Below are positions 32,403 through 46,198 of a stretch of DNA of 64,000 bases, piece after piece (the stretch's first letter is position 1; each line of letters opens with the position of its first letter). A program made the position numbers and the translations under genes. The notes beneath the pieces were generated by a model, which saw nothing but the letters and a program-made list of their open reading frames with translations, made no database searches and was not told the origin of the DNA. The stretch spans positions 62,001-126,000 of the forward strand of contig MEHQ01000688.1 of assembly GCA_008828725.1 (NCBI GenBank). Reading direction: 5' to 3'. This stretch comes from Saccharina japonica. Its lineage: Eukaryota > Sar > Phaeophyceae > Laminariales > Laminariaceae.

Positions 32403-32884
32403 ATATTATAATTTATGCTGTTGCGGGGTGTGTGATATGTGCGATGTGCGAATAATCGATTTCCTGTTGAACCAGCCATGATTTTTGGATATGTGCATGT
32501 GCGGTATATTTGAACTTGGTGGTGTCGTACATGTGTGTGTTCAAAATATGACAAAGACGTCAGCTAGGCATATAGATACCATGAGAGTTTTGCGATCCCG
32601 AGTCGGTCGTTACGAGTGGACTGTAAGACAGCTCTTCTTCGTGACGAAGGGCCCAACTTTCGGTTGACAGCTTCGGAATAAGTCATACGTACATGAATTT
32701 GTTTTGTATACTATGTCGGCGGGTTAATGTTTTTGTTCGTCACACGCTCCGTGCTGTCGATCGAGCACCACGCACATAAAAAACATCTTGGGGTGGAAAA
32801 CACAGCGAAACGAGTGCAACACGCCGGCATCAACCGCTGCAGCAGCAGAAGAGCAGAAACAGCTGCTGCTGACGCTGGAAAAAA
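32403..32884. other. No gene recognised
   Basis: Ordinary composition with short frames only; CAG-rich at 32840-32870. Confidence 0.4.
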
Positions 32885-33320
32885 AACTATTTCCGTGAAA
32901 GTAAATTTACTTCCATAGTGAAAATTGTGTTACTTTCACGGCAATTGAATAATACCTCCATGAAACTACAAAAACTTTAATGGAAGTAGATTGACTCACG
33001 TACGTGGAAACGTTCATAGAAAAAACCGTATAAGCTTCCATCGAAGTAAAAGCACTTCCATAGTTCCGTGTAACTTTCCGTTTGAAGAGGGTCTTCGGCC
33101 AGTAGACATGGTTCCGCGCTCCATTATTTCCAGGGAAGTAAACTGTTATTTGACTTCCAATTTTCTTGACACGGAAGTAAAGTTTTTTCCATGGAAGTGA
33201 AAACACATTTTCGCGGAAGTAACATTCACTACAACAAAAACAACAAAACTTTCATGTAATTACATATTACATCCCATGAAAGTAAGCAACCACTGTCGTG
33301 GAAACGCTGATGGAAGTAGA
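32885..33320. repeat. Array of CTTCCATnGAAG palindromes
   Basis: At least a dozen degenerate half-sites GGAAGTAAA / TTTACTTCC and several full palindromes: CTTCCATCGAAG at 33034, TTCCAGGGAAGT at 33128, TTTCCATGGAAGTG at 33185. Spacing is irregular, about 25-45 bp. It is neither a simple tandem repeat nor a single hairpin. Confidence 0.7.
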
Positions 33321-35553
33321 CGCAAAAGCTATATAATGTGGTAGATCGCGCGAGGCGGTGGAAATGGTGATAGTATAATGTATGTAACGTAGTTGAAGTG
33401 CGAGGAAGGGGTCCCCGACGCCCCCTTCACCGTAGGACATCCAGACATAATATTGCACCCTATACGGGAAGATACGGTAGTGTTCAATCCCCCGTGAACA
33501 ACGCCTTCCATACTGGAGACCGCAAAACAGGAGACAATAATAACAAAAGTATTACCGGTAGAAAAACGTCGCCAAGACTTTGCAGATTTTCCCCGTCGCG
33601 GGGATCCCGCTCTCCATACCGAGCAACCTGCCCCAGGGAGGGCGCACCCCCCTTGCTGAGTTCAGTGGCGGCGTTTGTTGTTTCGCGGGCGCGACTGATA
33701 TTTACTGTGTAGAACAGGCGCTGCACAGCCCTTCGGCCGCGGGAGTTTAGGTTGCGTTCGGGAGGACCAGTATCAGAAAGGCCATACTAAAAACGATTTT
33801 CAATTTTGAAGATGCGAAACGGCAGTATACTCCTGCACAAGGGTATTAGATAATACGAAGGGTGGTGTTACTGTGCACCACACGTATTCTTGGCAGTATA
33901 ACAAGCAGCGTAGTGCTAGTGGTATTAACAGCAGTAGTAGTAGTGATAGTACTGCAATGGTTGTGAGAGCCTTGTGGGGGTCGAGCTGATACGCCAGCGG
34001 CCGAACATCCAAACTGCATCCGTTTCGTAATGACCATGTTTTGTTTTTCTTTAGTACCACGTTTGGCTCCGGACGGTTCTATTTAAGGCACCTTCCAATC
34101 ATATGTGTAGAGTCGTACTCGTATACCAATCTGCTGAATATATCTATGAGTAGCGAGCAACGGTACATTTGATGTTCACAATGCAATGCCGACAGAACGT
34201 GTTGGTGTCATCGTACACTTGCCTTAAATCTGGCAAATGTGCTGAAACCGGTTCTGCCTCATTCCGGTCGGTACTCGTCGTGGGGTGTCCCCTGTTTGGA
34301 TGTTTGTTTTACGATATACCCGAATCTGACGGGGAGCAACAGTTCCACTCTCTTCCGCTATTGATGGAATGCTATAGAGTTTCACGTTTGTTCCCCTGTT
34401 GACTGTTTCCTGGATATGTGTGTAATGTGTTGTAGGTTCGCGCTATCGATTGTAGTGTATCGTGTGCCGTGCGTTTATCGCTGCTCTGTTACAATGTGTT
34501 GTGCGTGCCTTTCGTAAGTAAGTATGTGTTTGCTGGACCGACACGATTAATTATAAATTTAGCGTCATTCCGAAACGCAAGTCTCCTACATTTGCAACAG
34601 AAGCTAGTTTCCACCTACTTCTTCGCTTTCGGGAATGGGCTACAGACCGTTCGTTTTGTTAGAACAGATACAATAGCACTCACCCATTTTTTCCAGAAGG
34701 CCAATGGACCCCCCCCCTGTCAGTTGCTTGTTCGTTGATATATATATATTTGTTACGGCATGTAGTTAAGCGACCGTTGCAACGAAAAATAAATGTGCAA
34801 CCCCCCCCGGGCCCCAGAAGCAGATACGCTCTGGATGCAAGAGGAATGTAAACGCCGCCGGGAACTTGTACATACCGTAAAAAGCAGACGTCATTACCGA
34901 TCTGTGGTAGCCCAAACTCTTTCTCGTAGAGACCCCGCTGTAATCCAACCGTCAGTTTCTACCCATTCCGTGCTTGACTCTGTCCTTATTTGTTTTTATT
35001 TCGTTTTGATTCGTTTTGTCGTTAACTCTTCCCTTAAATGTTCTGAGGGTGTCGTGTGATCGCGACCTACACCACGGGAATGCGTTGCCGTCATGATGAT
35101 AGCAATGGCCGACAGCGACGGCGCAGAAACAGCCGGAAAAACTCGTTTAGTTTCCTACTGCGTGTAATCCTTAACGCTCGACGCTCCTTGTTGCACTGGA
35201 TGGGGTAGGTGTTTCATCGTAGCTACGATAGTAAGAAGTAAGAAGGAGGGGGATAGTTTAGACGTGTTGTCCACTGCTGCAAACATTGATGGGACGTTTT
35301 CGCGCTTGGCGACGATTACTTGGCGCATAACTGCAATGCACAGAAACTTTCAACAAGGGTGTCCTGCACAGAGCGCCCGCCGTGTCTTGGTGCAGGATAT
35401 GCTGCATTCTCGTTTTATCACGCATGCGACAACGCTCGGTCGTGTAGAAGCGGCATGCCGTTGATTGGCGCCCAACCCGTGGCACTGATTCATGTTTACT
35501 CACGTGTAGATGTGGATGTCTTGTTGCTTCTGTTGTGATGATTCACCGAAACA
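33321..35553. other. No gene recognised upstream of the ankyrin gene
   Basis: Only short frames on both strands (longest below 90 codons) and no domain. A short AGT tract lies at about 33930. The 5' flank of the ankyrin start shows no clear TATA or initiator motif that I could defend. Confidence 0.4.
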
Positions 35554-37332
35554 ATGTCGAACCTACTGTTATCTATCCAACGCAACTCCCTATCCACCCC
35601 CTACTCAAACCAGGCACACAACACAGCACTCCTGGCCAACCCGCTGGTGGAACATGCTGATGTTGTCTACCACGTGGCCAGCTTCGTCGGAGCCGATCAA
35701 TACCTGTATTTCGCGCCGGTTTCCCTGCTGTGGGCGGAGGCGTGGAGGGACCGGTCCACGTTAACTTGTGCCGTTACCAGACACACAACGGTACCCCAAA
35801 TGGAAGAATGCTTCAGCAGTGGCCTACAGCTGAGCGGGGCAGTGTCCGAGGCAGCTGCCAGTCTGGGCAGGATCGATCTACTCAATTGCGCCAAAGTGTT
35901 TGGCTGTCCATTGCCTGATTCGGTGTACCTTGAAGCTGCAAAAGGGGGGCACGTTGACGCATTGATATGGGCATGGAGTCACGGCTGCCCCATGCGGAAT
36001 GATATTTGCAGGACGGCTGCTGGTGCTGGACAGTTGAAGGCTCTCAAGTGGGCAAATGCGAACGGTTGTCCGGCGTACAAGGATAAGGGTGTTTGCTTTG
36101 AGGCTGCTTTTGGAGGCCATTCAGACATTCTTGAGTGGGCGTTCGAGCACGATTGTCCCGACGATGGGTTGTGCTACGGTGCTGCCTGGGGAGGGCACTT
36201 TGAGCTTCTCCAGTTGCCGCGGGATCTATGGGACGATGACATGTGTGCCGCAGCGGCTGCTTGCGGGCATTTAGACATTCTTCAGTGGGCTCGGGCAAAC
36301 GGCTGTCGGTGGAGCGAGAGTACATGCGAAGCAGCTGCTGGTAGATTGCATATATCTTTTTTGTATGATGATTGGATAATCGGGTGTCCCAGGGAATACG
36401 AAGATCGTGACTACGCACGCGCTATTTACGACGGCCACCTTGAGATTCTCCAGTGGGCGCGCGAGAACGATTGTCCCTGGGATAGGCGCACATGCTCCGC
36501 AGCTGCTCGTGGGGGTAATTTGGACATTCTTCAGTGGGCTTGGGGTAATGGTTGTCCATGGGACGCGACTACATGCTCCGCAGCTGCTCGTGGAGGTTTT
36601 TTAAACATTCTCCAGTGGGCTCGCGAGAACGGCTGTCCCTGGGATGAGGGCACATGCTCTTGGGCTGCTTCAGGAGGCTACCTTGAGCTTCTCCAGTGGG
36701 CGCGCGAGAACGGTTGCCCCTGGGACAATGCCACGTGCTCTGCGGCTGCTGAAGGAGGTCACCTCGAGCTTCTCCAGTGGGCGTGCGGGAACGGTTGTCC
36801 CTGGACTGAGCAAACCTCTTCCTCTGCTGCTGGTATGGGGCGGCTGGACATTATGCAGTTTGCGCACGAGAACGGTTGCCCCTGGGATGTGTGGACATGC
36901 GATTATGCTGCTTTTTTAGGGCGTCTGGACATGCTTCAATGGGCACGAGCGAACGGTTGCCCCTGGGGTCAGCTCACGTGTGGCCAGGCCGCTCGAGCAG
37001 GGCGTCTGGACATTCTGCAGTGGGCCCGAGCGAACGGCTGCCCCTGGGATCAGTTTACATGCTGTGAGGCTGCTGGAGCAGGGCGTTTAGACATTATTGA
37101 GTGGGCACGAGCTAATGGATGCCCCTGGGATATGCACACGTACACCAGGGCTGCTCAAGAAGGGCATGTGGACGTTCTGCGGTGGGCACAAACTAATGGA
37201 TGCCCCTGGTGGGGCCATGACACAATGCGGCGCGCACTGCGAGAGGCATACACAAGGAACTTCCACGATGTGGTGGAATGGGCTGAAGCAAACGGGTGTG
37301 TTATCTGTACATGTAAAGTAGAGAGCTGTAGC

Positions 37333-37388
<56 letters not shown>

Positions 37389-37419
37389 CAGTAGTAGTAG
37401 TAGTAGTAGATTGTCGTAA
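35554..37419 (+). CDS. F-box-like ankyrin-repeat protein with poly-serine tail (complete)
   Basis: Open frame of 621 codons without introns. The start ATG has A at -3 (GAAACAATG). Residues about 31-66 (VVYHVASFVGADQYLYFAPV...) look like the F-box-like helix pair that precedes the repeats in algal and viral ankyrin proteins. Residues about 95-575 hold about 17 ankyrin-type units of 27 residues with the pattern GCPWD..TC..AA..G.LDILQWAR.N. The early units are degenerate (GCPMRNDIC, DCPDDGLC, LWDDDMC) and the later ones very regular. The protein ends in 26 serines encoded by AGT/AGC (593-618) and then RLS. Ankyrin arrays bind proteins, and an F-box-like head would suggest substrate recruitment to a ubiquitin ligase, but that is inference. 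The partner and role are unknown. The 3' 522 bp lie inside the 36.9-kb duplication while the 5' part lies in the single-copy section. No promoter element was recognised. Confidence 0.93.
37330..37409 (+). repeat. AGT/AGC run, second copy
   Basis: Same length and interruptions as 433-512; encodes serines 593-618 of the complete ankyrin protein. Confidence 0.9.
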
Positions 37420-37424
37420 TGTTG

Positions 37425-37511
37425 CACTTGGAGGAACGTCTGCTGTGGGACGTGCCGGGATCGCCTTGAGCCGTCTCGGCCCCGTATTTCGCCGAGGGTG
37501 GATGTGCACGG
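37425..37511 (+). repeat. LLWxVP/VSAP repeat, second-copy member after the complete ankyrin gene
   Basis: Duplicate of 528-614; partner of 56843-56938. Confidence 0.7.
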
Positions 37512-37965
37512 GTGGGCAAGGGGCGAAACCGGCCCTCGGGGGGCGCGGCGGCCCGCTCTCGCCCGGGCACGGCGGGCGCCGCCGGCTCCCGCGGCTGCTG
37601 TACTTTGGTTTGCGGGGTGTCCGCGTGTGGTTGTACGTAAGGGCGGTTAGGCTCCAAAACGAAGTCATGATCGGTTATTATATTCTCGGACATAGAAGTG
37701 ATACGGAAATGCATTCGGGTACCCTCGCGACGACACCTATCGAGCGCCAGAACGGCCGCCGACAGACACTGCTAGGAAAACGCGAGGCGGGCGCAGGGGG
37801 AGACAGGGTCGGGGAGTGGGGGCTGTCCTCGTCCCAGTGGAGTCTATGCCGGGCTGGCGGAGAGAGGGGCGTCGCGCGTGCATGGCCCCCAGCAGCGAGC
37901 CTCCCTCGATCTTCTTGAAGAAGTATGTACCACGGAGGCTCATGCTCTCGTATAGTATAGACGCG

Positions 37966-38178
37966 TGCTACGATAGAGGCAGCACATTTTGCTGATTTTG
38001 TTTTTGAATGATCGGACTTCCATTCTTGTGTTGCCCTATTTTTCATAGTATACCTAGCTCTCATGGGATTGTTGGTCGCGTAGCATTTTTGATTTCCTCC
38101 TAAATCGGTTTTCGGGTGAGGTGTGGAGCTCCTTAAGTGAGGAGCTCAGAAGAATCACGGTGCACCTCCATCGTAGCA
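37966..38178 (-). mobile_element. Family A element A1, second copy
   Basis: Duplicate of 1069-1281. Confidence 0.65.
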
Positions 38179-40862
38179 TTCTTCTATTATAAGCTCAAAT
38201 AAAGGCAGAAGCTGTTCCCGCCATCCACTTGGACCCCTCCTTCCTCAGTCATAGTTTTCCGCTATTTCCTGCCTGCTCGATACGGAAGCGGCTTTATTAT
38301 TCGGATTTTGCCGTCGTTGTTCTAGAAATCACCGACTCTATAATATAGACTAACAAATCGGGCGTGGGTGCCCCGCCAATAACGTTAGGTAATCTGAAAG
38401 TTTAGTGGACTCGCAGTAGAACAACGACCAAAATATGCGAGTTAGCATCAGCCGCGACCGCTCGAGGGTGTTTGGTGCTTATCACCTAACGGCCAAGCTC
38501 TGCATGCTTCATCCGTTGCCTTTGATGTCTGCAACTTCCACCCCAGTCGGGAGAGTTCCCGCTCCATGTTCTAACCTACGCCCAGGTATACGTTTGCCGA
38601 GTGCATACAATGAAGTTGTATACCAGTTGTACTTCAGTACCCGGGTTGACCAACTCGTTGCTCTATCTGTCTTTATTTTCAGGACATCCGGGTCTATGCA
38701 CGCGGTTGTTTCCAGCGGCGTCCTCCATAGTTTGATTGAGCCCTGTATGACTTGAGTGTATTCAAGGTCGGAATCCTCACGTGTTTCGCATACTCGTACC
38801 GTTTGTAACTAAGGAGGCTTTTGTGATCGGGACGGTATGATCCTATATTGGTCCCCGCGAGGCGAGTAAGGGCGACTTCGTGTTTACATGTTGAGGATAC
38901 CTTGCGTTTGCATCCGGAACGTCAGGGGCGTGTCCCGATATATCACGCCAGGTTTTCGCTCACACTTTGTGCCTTCATGGCCAAGCACTGGCGGCCATGG
39001 TGATGGAGTGGCAAGCCTCTTAGCGATGTCTTGCGGTAACACGCTTGCTTGCGGCCATCATCTCGTACAGACACCCCTAACGCTGTACGTACCCAGATCT
39101 ATCTATTATATATAGTTCGTCTGATGCCCAAAAAACAATACTTCAATCAAGTGATCTTTGATGCCCACTTTATCATAGCAACTTCGAGTGGAGCAAATGC
39201 AAAAACAAAAAAAACGCTTGGTCTCCCACACACGTTCAAAACGCACGCTTCTCCCTACGCCGGCATGCCCGGCACCGTCTTCTTACGTTGCAGGCTGGCA
39301 TACCGTAGTACAACTCGTACGTGCGCCGTGCTTGTCGTCGTGGCCACACCGATTCGTGGCTGCTCTACGTGCGTGTATTGCATGCAGCAGTGCGGTTGCT
39401 ACTTTTAACCTTCGCTGAGATTGTATCGTTCATCCTCGCTCTGGTCGTACTCGTATCGTATGATACGTACATCGCCTTCTGGTCACCGTGCGCGATGAAA
39501 GCACCACTGCTCTAGAAACGGACGGGGTCTCTGAAGGCCCCTAGATAACATCCCCTCCTCCTGCCTCTGCTCGTGTTCAAAGCCGTCCCGAGTTCGTGAA
39601 GCTTGGCCATGGTGCATGGGCCTACATTCCAGAGATCTTATGAACAGGGTGACTTGGCGATACTTGCATGGGAGGTCCTTACGGTGATCTCCGACAAGAT
39701 TTTACCGGGCACTTCCTATGTATGTGCAGGTACGAGGATACGAGTTCATATACATAAGACAGAGCACCCTCCCGTGCCACGCTGGTGATGGTACTCGTAT
39801 ACGTACTGATGATGTATCACAGCAGACAGTGTCGAGTTGACGTATGTATTATATGTGTGTTTGTCTGGTATGTACGAACCTGGTATCAACTACGGATCCA
39901 CGTCGTATATACGTACGAGTATACTTGACGTATTATATTTGTTGTTGTTTGGTATCCACGACCCGGCTCCAAGAGCAAGACAATGTGTGTTACCGGGCAC
40001 TTCGTATGCATGTGCAGTTATACGAGTATATATATACACATGAGTACGTAAGACAGCACAGCACTCTCTCATACATTGGCGACGGTGACTGTTCACCCTA
40101 GCGAAGGCCAGTCGTTGAGCAAGATCGTTTATATTTACGCGGGGATGTGTACATGCACGGATGCTCATACTCGTATGTTAGCCTATATCTAAAATTCGGA
40201 AATCCGCCGACATTATAATATTGACAACCAAGGTTTGACCCTACACGCTTTGTGCTAGAGCTGTCGACGTTGTTTACTCTTCTTTAATTCCGAAGTTATT
40301 AGATTGACAGTCTTGTCTTCTCCTGTCTTCTTCAGCGTATTATATCTTATCATTATTATCATCATCGTTGCCATCCGACAATGTGCGGCATGAGCTTCAG
40401 CGTTGACCACTCGTAACATTCCCGAAAGCAGAAAACCACGGAAACGAAGGAAACCTATGCGCAAAGTCTAAATGTGTGGCAGCTCTTTTATCTTTTGTTG
40501 TGTTCATGCTACGTATCATTGTAATACTATTTTTTCCCCTATGTTCCACTCTGTTATTATTTTACTTTTTTTCTTCTTCTTCTCTTGCATGCGCGCGATC
40601 ACGGGGTTGCTGCATTATATATATGATGATTCACGTACAGAACACTACAACAGTAAGCGACTCATCAAAACCATGCAAGCATATATATGCGCAAATTGGG
40701 GGACAAGGGGATCTATGGGTATGTCTCAACTGTTCGTCTTTCCATCCATTATTCGACTTATACTGACTGGTAGATATATTGTACATGTTCTAGCATTAGT
40801 ATTTCATGTTTATCACCCGATAATGTGTACGTGCGTAGCCTTATTATTAATAGTGAAAAAAA

Positions 40863-41371
40863 CAGGTTTCTTTACGGTGAGGTTTTCCTTTTTGCTCTCT
40901 TGAAAACCGCACCGCACCGCACCGTAGGTTTTGCTATTTCGGAAAACCGCACCCAACCGCACCGCAGGAAACAAAATATATACAAACCGCACCGTAGGGT
41001 TTACGACATCTGAAACTCGCACCGAACCGCACCATAAAAGTTTCAAAACCTTACAACAGCACCGAAACGCACCGTGAGATTCCCGATCTCTGAATACTGC
41101 ACCGAACCGCACCGTAAGATTCCTGATTTCTGAATACCGTACCGAACCGCACCGTAGGATTCCTGATTTATAAAAACCGCACCGAACCGCACCGTAGGAT
41201 GCATGAAATAATCGAACCGCACCGTGGGATTCCAAATGTCGGATAACTGCACCGAACCGCATCCCAATATTTTTGCTTTCTATAAACCACACCAAACCGG
41301 ACCGTAGGATTTTCGAAAAAAAACGAACGCACCTTGCACGGACGGTTAACCGTAAAGAACCCTGGAAAATC
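40863..41371 (+). repeat. S1 minisatellite, second copy
   Basis: Duplicate of 3966-4474; array at 40902-41337. Confidence 0.85.
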
Positions 41372-42069
41372 ACTGCTGCTGTGTGCCAACACGATTCACC
41401 CAGGCCCCAATAAGTCCACACCTAAAACGGTGATTTGCAACCGCCGAATACTGCGAAAACCAAGTGCCCACCTCCGTGTTCAATTAGCCCTACACCTTCA
41501 ACCTCCTCCCCGTTGACTTCCGAGGAAGTATCGAGCGACAACCCCCTCTCCATATAATTTCCTTGGTTGCAGCTGCTACTTTATGATGGTTATCCTGCCT
41601 TGAGACAGAAACAAGCAATCCTTCGATATGTTTGCCCAAATAATCCCAAGTGTTCTTGGCATCCGACAATGTGTAGCATGAGCTTCAACGTTCATAACTC
41701 ATAAGCACCCGAAATATTACAACAACGGAAAAAAGAGTAGCGTCCTTCCTAGTGAGTCGGTATATTTTACACGAGCCGCTCACACTTGTGGCCCTACCGC
41801 CGTGGGGGCGGAGGGGCCTCTTATTCCCTAGTATGTAACAATTACTACAGTATGCAATTGCCAATACCTTCCATGCGACGCGGAATTCATATTGTTCGTA
41901 CAGTAGATGAGGTGTACTTCGTATCACCCCGCTTCCCCAAACTAGCGTTTCCTGGCAACGGCCAGGCACCTCATAGCATAGACGCCGCGCTTCGGAGTGT
42001 TTACTGGCACATAGAAATGATCTCGCTGTCAGGAAAACGATATGTTCCCAGACCAAATTTTGGACGCAC

Positions 42070-42512
42070 AATACGACGGAGGTGCGCCATGTTTTTTTCT
42101 GGGCTCCTCGCTTGAGGAGCTTCATGCTAGGAGAAGTAGACTTTGGAGGAAGCTGAAAGTGCCACCCAATGAACGACCCCATGTATGTACTAGCGTAAAA
42201 CTTGCAACAGAAAAAAAAAAATCCGACGATTTTGGGTTAAGGCCCGAATTAACGAGTATAAAATAAATTCAATCTGGGAAAAATAAAATTCAAATTCGCT
42301 TTTCATTGGTCAACCCACGCACCAGCACCAAATATTATGCCCCAAGATCTTACTCTTTGGTGCTGGTGCGTGTGTTTACCAATGAAAAGCGGATTTGATT
42401 TTTTTTTCTTTCCAAAATTGATTTTTTTTCTTCTTCGTTAAAACGGGCCCTAAGGATGCTGATCTCTCCGAAAAATATTTCTGCCAAAAAAAGGTATACC
42501 TCTATCGTAGCA
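42070..42512 (+). mobile_element. Family A element A2 with nested foldback (42242-42450), second copy
   Basis: Duplicate of 5173-5615, foldback included. Confidence 0.65.
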
Positions 42513-44273
42513 CGTGTCAAGGCGAACGTTGCGGTCTGCAGTATACGGTGTGTCGAGGTAGCGGGTAGCCTACGTACTGCAGTCCCCCTGTAAACCGTAA
42601 GCTGAGCTTTGTCTCGTGTCAGTATATTACTCCGCGGGCGGAGACGGCAGCAGGAAATATGGTGCGGAAAACGATGCTTCAAGTATATGTATACACGCTG
42701 TTCGTTTTGTGCGTATTTAGCATGACAAACATTCCGAAGAGGCTGGATGTCTCACACACTCAACGGGATGGCTGTTGCCGCTCGCCAAGGGCAGTGGCCT
42801 CATCGAAGGGGGATACACGACATGCGATGACATTACGCCACTGCCTCGCTCAGGTAGCTGCCTGCCTAGATGCAAGCTACGGCGAGGGTAGTACATTTGG
42901 CTCGTCCAGCCACTCCTGACTGGTAGCCACGATCGCAACCCAGGGGCTACCTAATAGAGTTGGCGTGTGTATTTGTGCACGATACACCTATACTGTCGTT
43001 CGGTAGCTAGTTGGTGATATTGTTCGCCAGCGCGCCAACCCCCCTATTCCCTGGACATGAGGGTCTGTGTAAGACCTAGAGATCATTTAATGGGAAGAGC
43101 CTCTGGCCACGCAGGTGCAGCAACACCGTAGCATGCATCCCTACCAGAGTCGTGCTACAACCGTAGCGGGGGGTTGCTGCTGTTTCTCAAACTTACTGCG
43201 GATGAACCGCTCTATACCCCGGCCAAACCTTGACTGTCTCTCACGAAAATGGTAAGCGCCCAACGAACAGCGAAACTAGCGGTAGAACTAACACATCCAT
43301 ACATATAACAAAAAACGTATCGGGACCTCCGGAGTGATGAGAGAGTCCGGCCAGTCAGACCTATTCCGGCCCACACCAACCCTCTTCACAGCAGTAGCGG
43401 GCCTCCATATCAACGAGAACCAGAGGATGTCACGTTGTGCGAGTATCACGGCTTCGTGGTCACTATTCCTTTTCTCTGCTCTAAAAAACCGCAGGGCTTA
43501 TCAAATGTGCTAATATTCCTTGGTGGGCGTACAGTATCGAGGTAAGTGCTGCTCGTGTTCACACTACCTACTGTGAATCTACGACGTGCATAACGGCGCG
43601 GCTCTGTTCGGGGTTATCTCCGTCTTGCCGTCCGGAACGTTTAAAGCCGCGATTTTTGACGGTTTCGCTCGGGCCGCGGATGAAACCCGCATACCGTACA
43701 TCTCCAGAGCTAGCCTTTGAAACGTGATGGGCGTTCTCTATCCGAACAGGACAGCTTGGTGAGATCGGAGGGGCGCCAAGAGGCGATGTCGGGTGTTGTT
43801 CGTTGCGTTAGATATAACCCGAGGACGCAGCCAGAGCGCTTCTACGGGTGACACGGCTTCCAGGGCGTACGAAACTCTGCCACAACTACTGTACTGTATG
43901 CCCGCAATCGCGAAATAAACAATTCAGGTTTTCACGCCTCGACCCGAATGGTGGTGCCCTGTACTGCAATGTCTCCACGCTCGATGTCACCGACAATGAT
44001 TATCCTCACTGGAGAAAGGACGCGTGTGTTGAGGCTCTGTTTCTGCGAAGAGAGATGGCAGAGGTGGCACCGAAGTAACTGTGAAGATCTTTGATGGTGT
44101 GACCAGGGTTTTCGAGGTTGTGAAAACAACTATCTAGTGCTGTCCCCGCCCGTGTGTTTTACAACCCACGGTATCGAGATCCCGGTATGTGCGTTACTAC
44201 AGTACAGACACCTACCGTTTCCCTGCGTCGCGACGACCACCACCTGTCACCCGCGATTAACTATAATGGCGCA

Positions 44274-44419
44274 TGGTACGTTAGAGGTGTACCGAGACGT
44301 TTCTGAGGGTGTTAGGTCACTTAAGGAGCTCTATACCTCACTCGAAAACCATTTGGGGGGGGAGGAAACGTCATTCCGAAAACAAGATCAGACAATGTTT
44401 GTTTGCCACTATCGTAGCA
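44274..44419 (+). mobile_element. Family A element A3, second copy
   Basis: Duplicate of 7377-7522. Confidence 0.6.
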
Positions 44420-45970
44420 CGTGTCGAATACCGGGCACAAATTATAATGATACTACAGCGTGTTCTTCGTACAGCCCGTAGACGAGGATTTCTACAACAC
44501 CCTCCACGCGCGTACGAACTGCAGTCACTCCTGCTAATAGCGCTCTAAACCGTATGCCAGGAGTTTGAATGCGTCCATATAGACCGTCACCGGCACAGCA
44601 TACAGGCGACTGCTGTCGTTGGGACACACTTCGCTTCAAAGGTTTTCCTTCGACATGCCCAAAGAAGAAGACACCACATACGCTCGATTGGTTCGGTACT
44701 GATACTACCTACACTACAGTGGCCACTGACACGACTATTTTGATACTCGCACGTTTTGCCCGAGAGTGTTGTGGGCCGAGCCGCTGGGCTCCCGAAACAA
44801 AGAAGTTGGGGTTTACGGCAAACCTATAGCCGTTGAACCAACCTCAAGTGCCTCACATTCGTTACACTAGTTAACCAGTGGAAAAAACTTTCACTATATC
44901 CCCTCTGTCAACCAAGACCGAGGGCATGCATTGGGGTTTGATCACACTTATCAAGAGTCCTACATATATAGCATTTCGTTCGAAGCGTACTTCGACGTTA
45001 AACGGGATGGTGTGAGCCTATGCAACGGGCAGGTGGAAACTGAAAGGGGTCGGGGTCGTTCTGCGAAAAGTGCGACCTCCCGACCTTTGTATGCAGATCG
45101 CCGACCGCTAGCGGTTTTAGCGGGTATTTTTGGTTAGCGCTCCTAGACACTCATGACGTCGTATCCGCCACAAGTCTGCTCAGCATCTCCGGGACACTCC
45201 ATGGTGCACGCCGTAGACCTTCCGTGGGCGCCGAAGATCGTTTTTTTCTCGCCGCACCAGCACTGCCGAGTCGGAAAGAGGTCGGAACACACGCGTCACC
45301 ACCATTAGAGGTGTAGCGAGTGTATTAGGGAAACTTTGTTTCTATGCGGAGCAATCATGGCTGGTCAACATCCCATTGTCGAGCGCTCACCAACGTTCCA
45401 CAAACGAACGAACGCTTTATAAGCCCTCTTGGTACCTTTAAGAGACGTACCGGACCGTCCAATACATCGGCGCAAAGTTCACGCAAAGATACGGCGACCC
45501 ACACCTGCATTTCGATACCCCTGAACCCACCAGGAATTCGGGCCCAGCTTCGCTCGGCCCCCGGCTAAATAGGTCGGCAGAATCAGACTAAGACCACAAA
45601 GTATGATGTAACATTATGTGTTAGTATTCCAGCAAGCATCCATGCCGCAGGCACACCCTACGTGTCAGTAGTAAACCCACTACGATATCATGGGATGCGT
45701 CAGGTGCAACTGGCGGAGCGCCGGTTCAAAACGCAGTCAAAACCTCAACTTGTACCTCACCAACACCAGCCCAAACCACGCAATGAATATTTTGCCGCCT
45801 TGCAAACGACGGCTTACAACCCGCTCTCGGAATACATGAAGAGTCCCTCAGTTACATGATGCTTGCCGTGAATAGGGAGGAGTGTTAGGTGGTGTTAAAA
45901 CGTGACAATGGATGAAACGTTTCTTTCGGCAAAAAGTCGAGGCGCCTGTGATGGGTGGCACGACACACGA

Positions 45971-46198
45971 AGCTACGGGAGAGGCGCACCCTGTCTTATT
46001 TTCCGGCGCTCCTCACCTAAGGAGCTCTGACTATGTTTAAGACACCCGAAAAACTGATCTGAGGGGAAACAAAATAGCCTACGCAATCGTGGAGCACAAT
46101 CCCATTGGCCTCAGTGTAAATTGGATAAAACAAAAGATGGAAATTGCGACGATTTCGGATCGTTTCAGCCAAAAGGTGCTCGTACCTCTATCGTACCA
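45971..46198 (+). mobile_element. Family A element A4, second copy
   Basis: Duplicate of 9074-9301. Confidence 0.6.

Noticed and set aside
37087-37668. 193-codon frame antisense to the ankyrin gene (also 190-771)
   Set aside because: Shadow of the regular ankyrin repeats and the AGT run on the opposite strand; poly-Thr follows the microsatellite.
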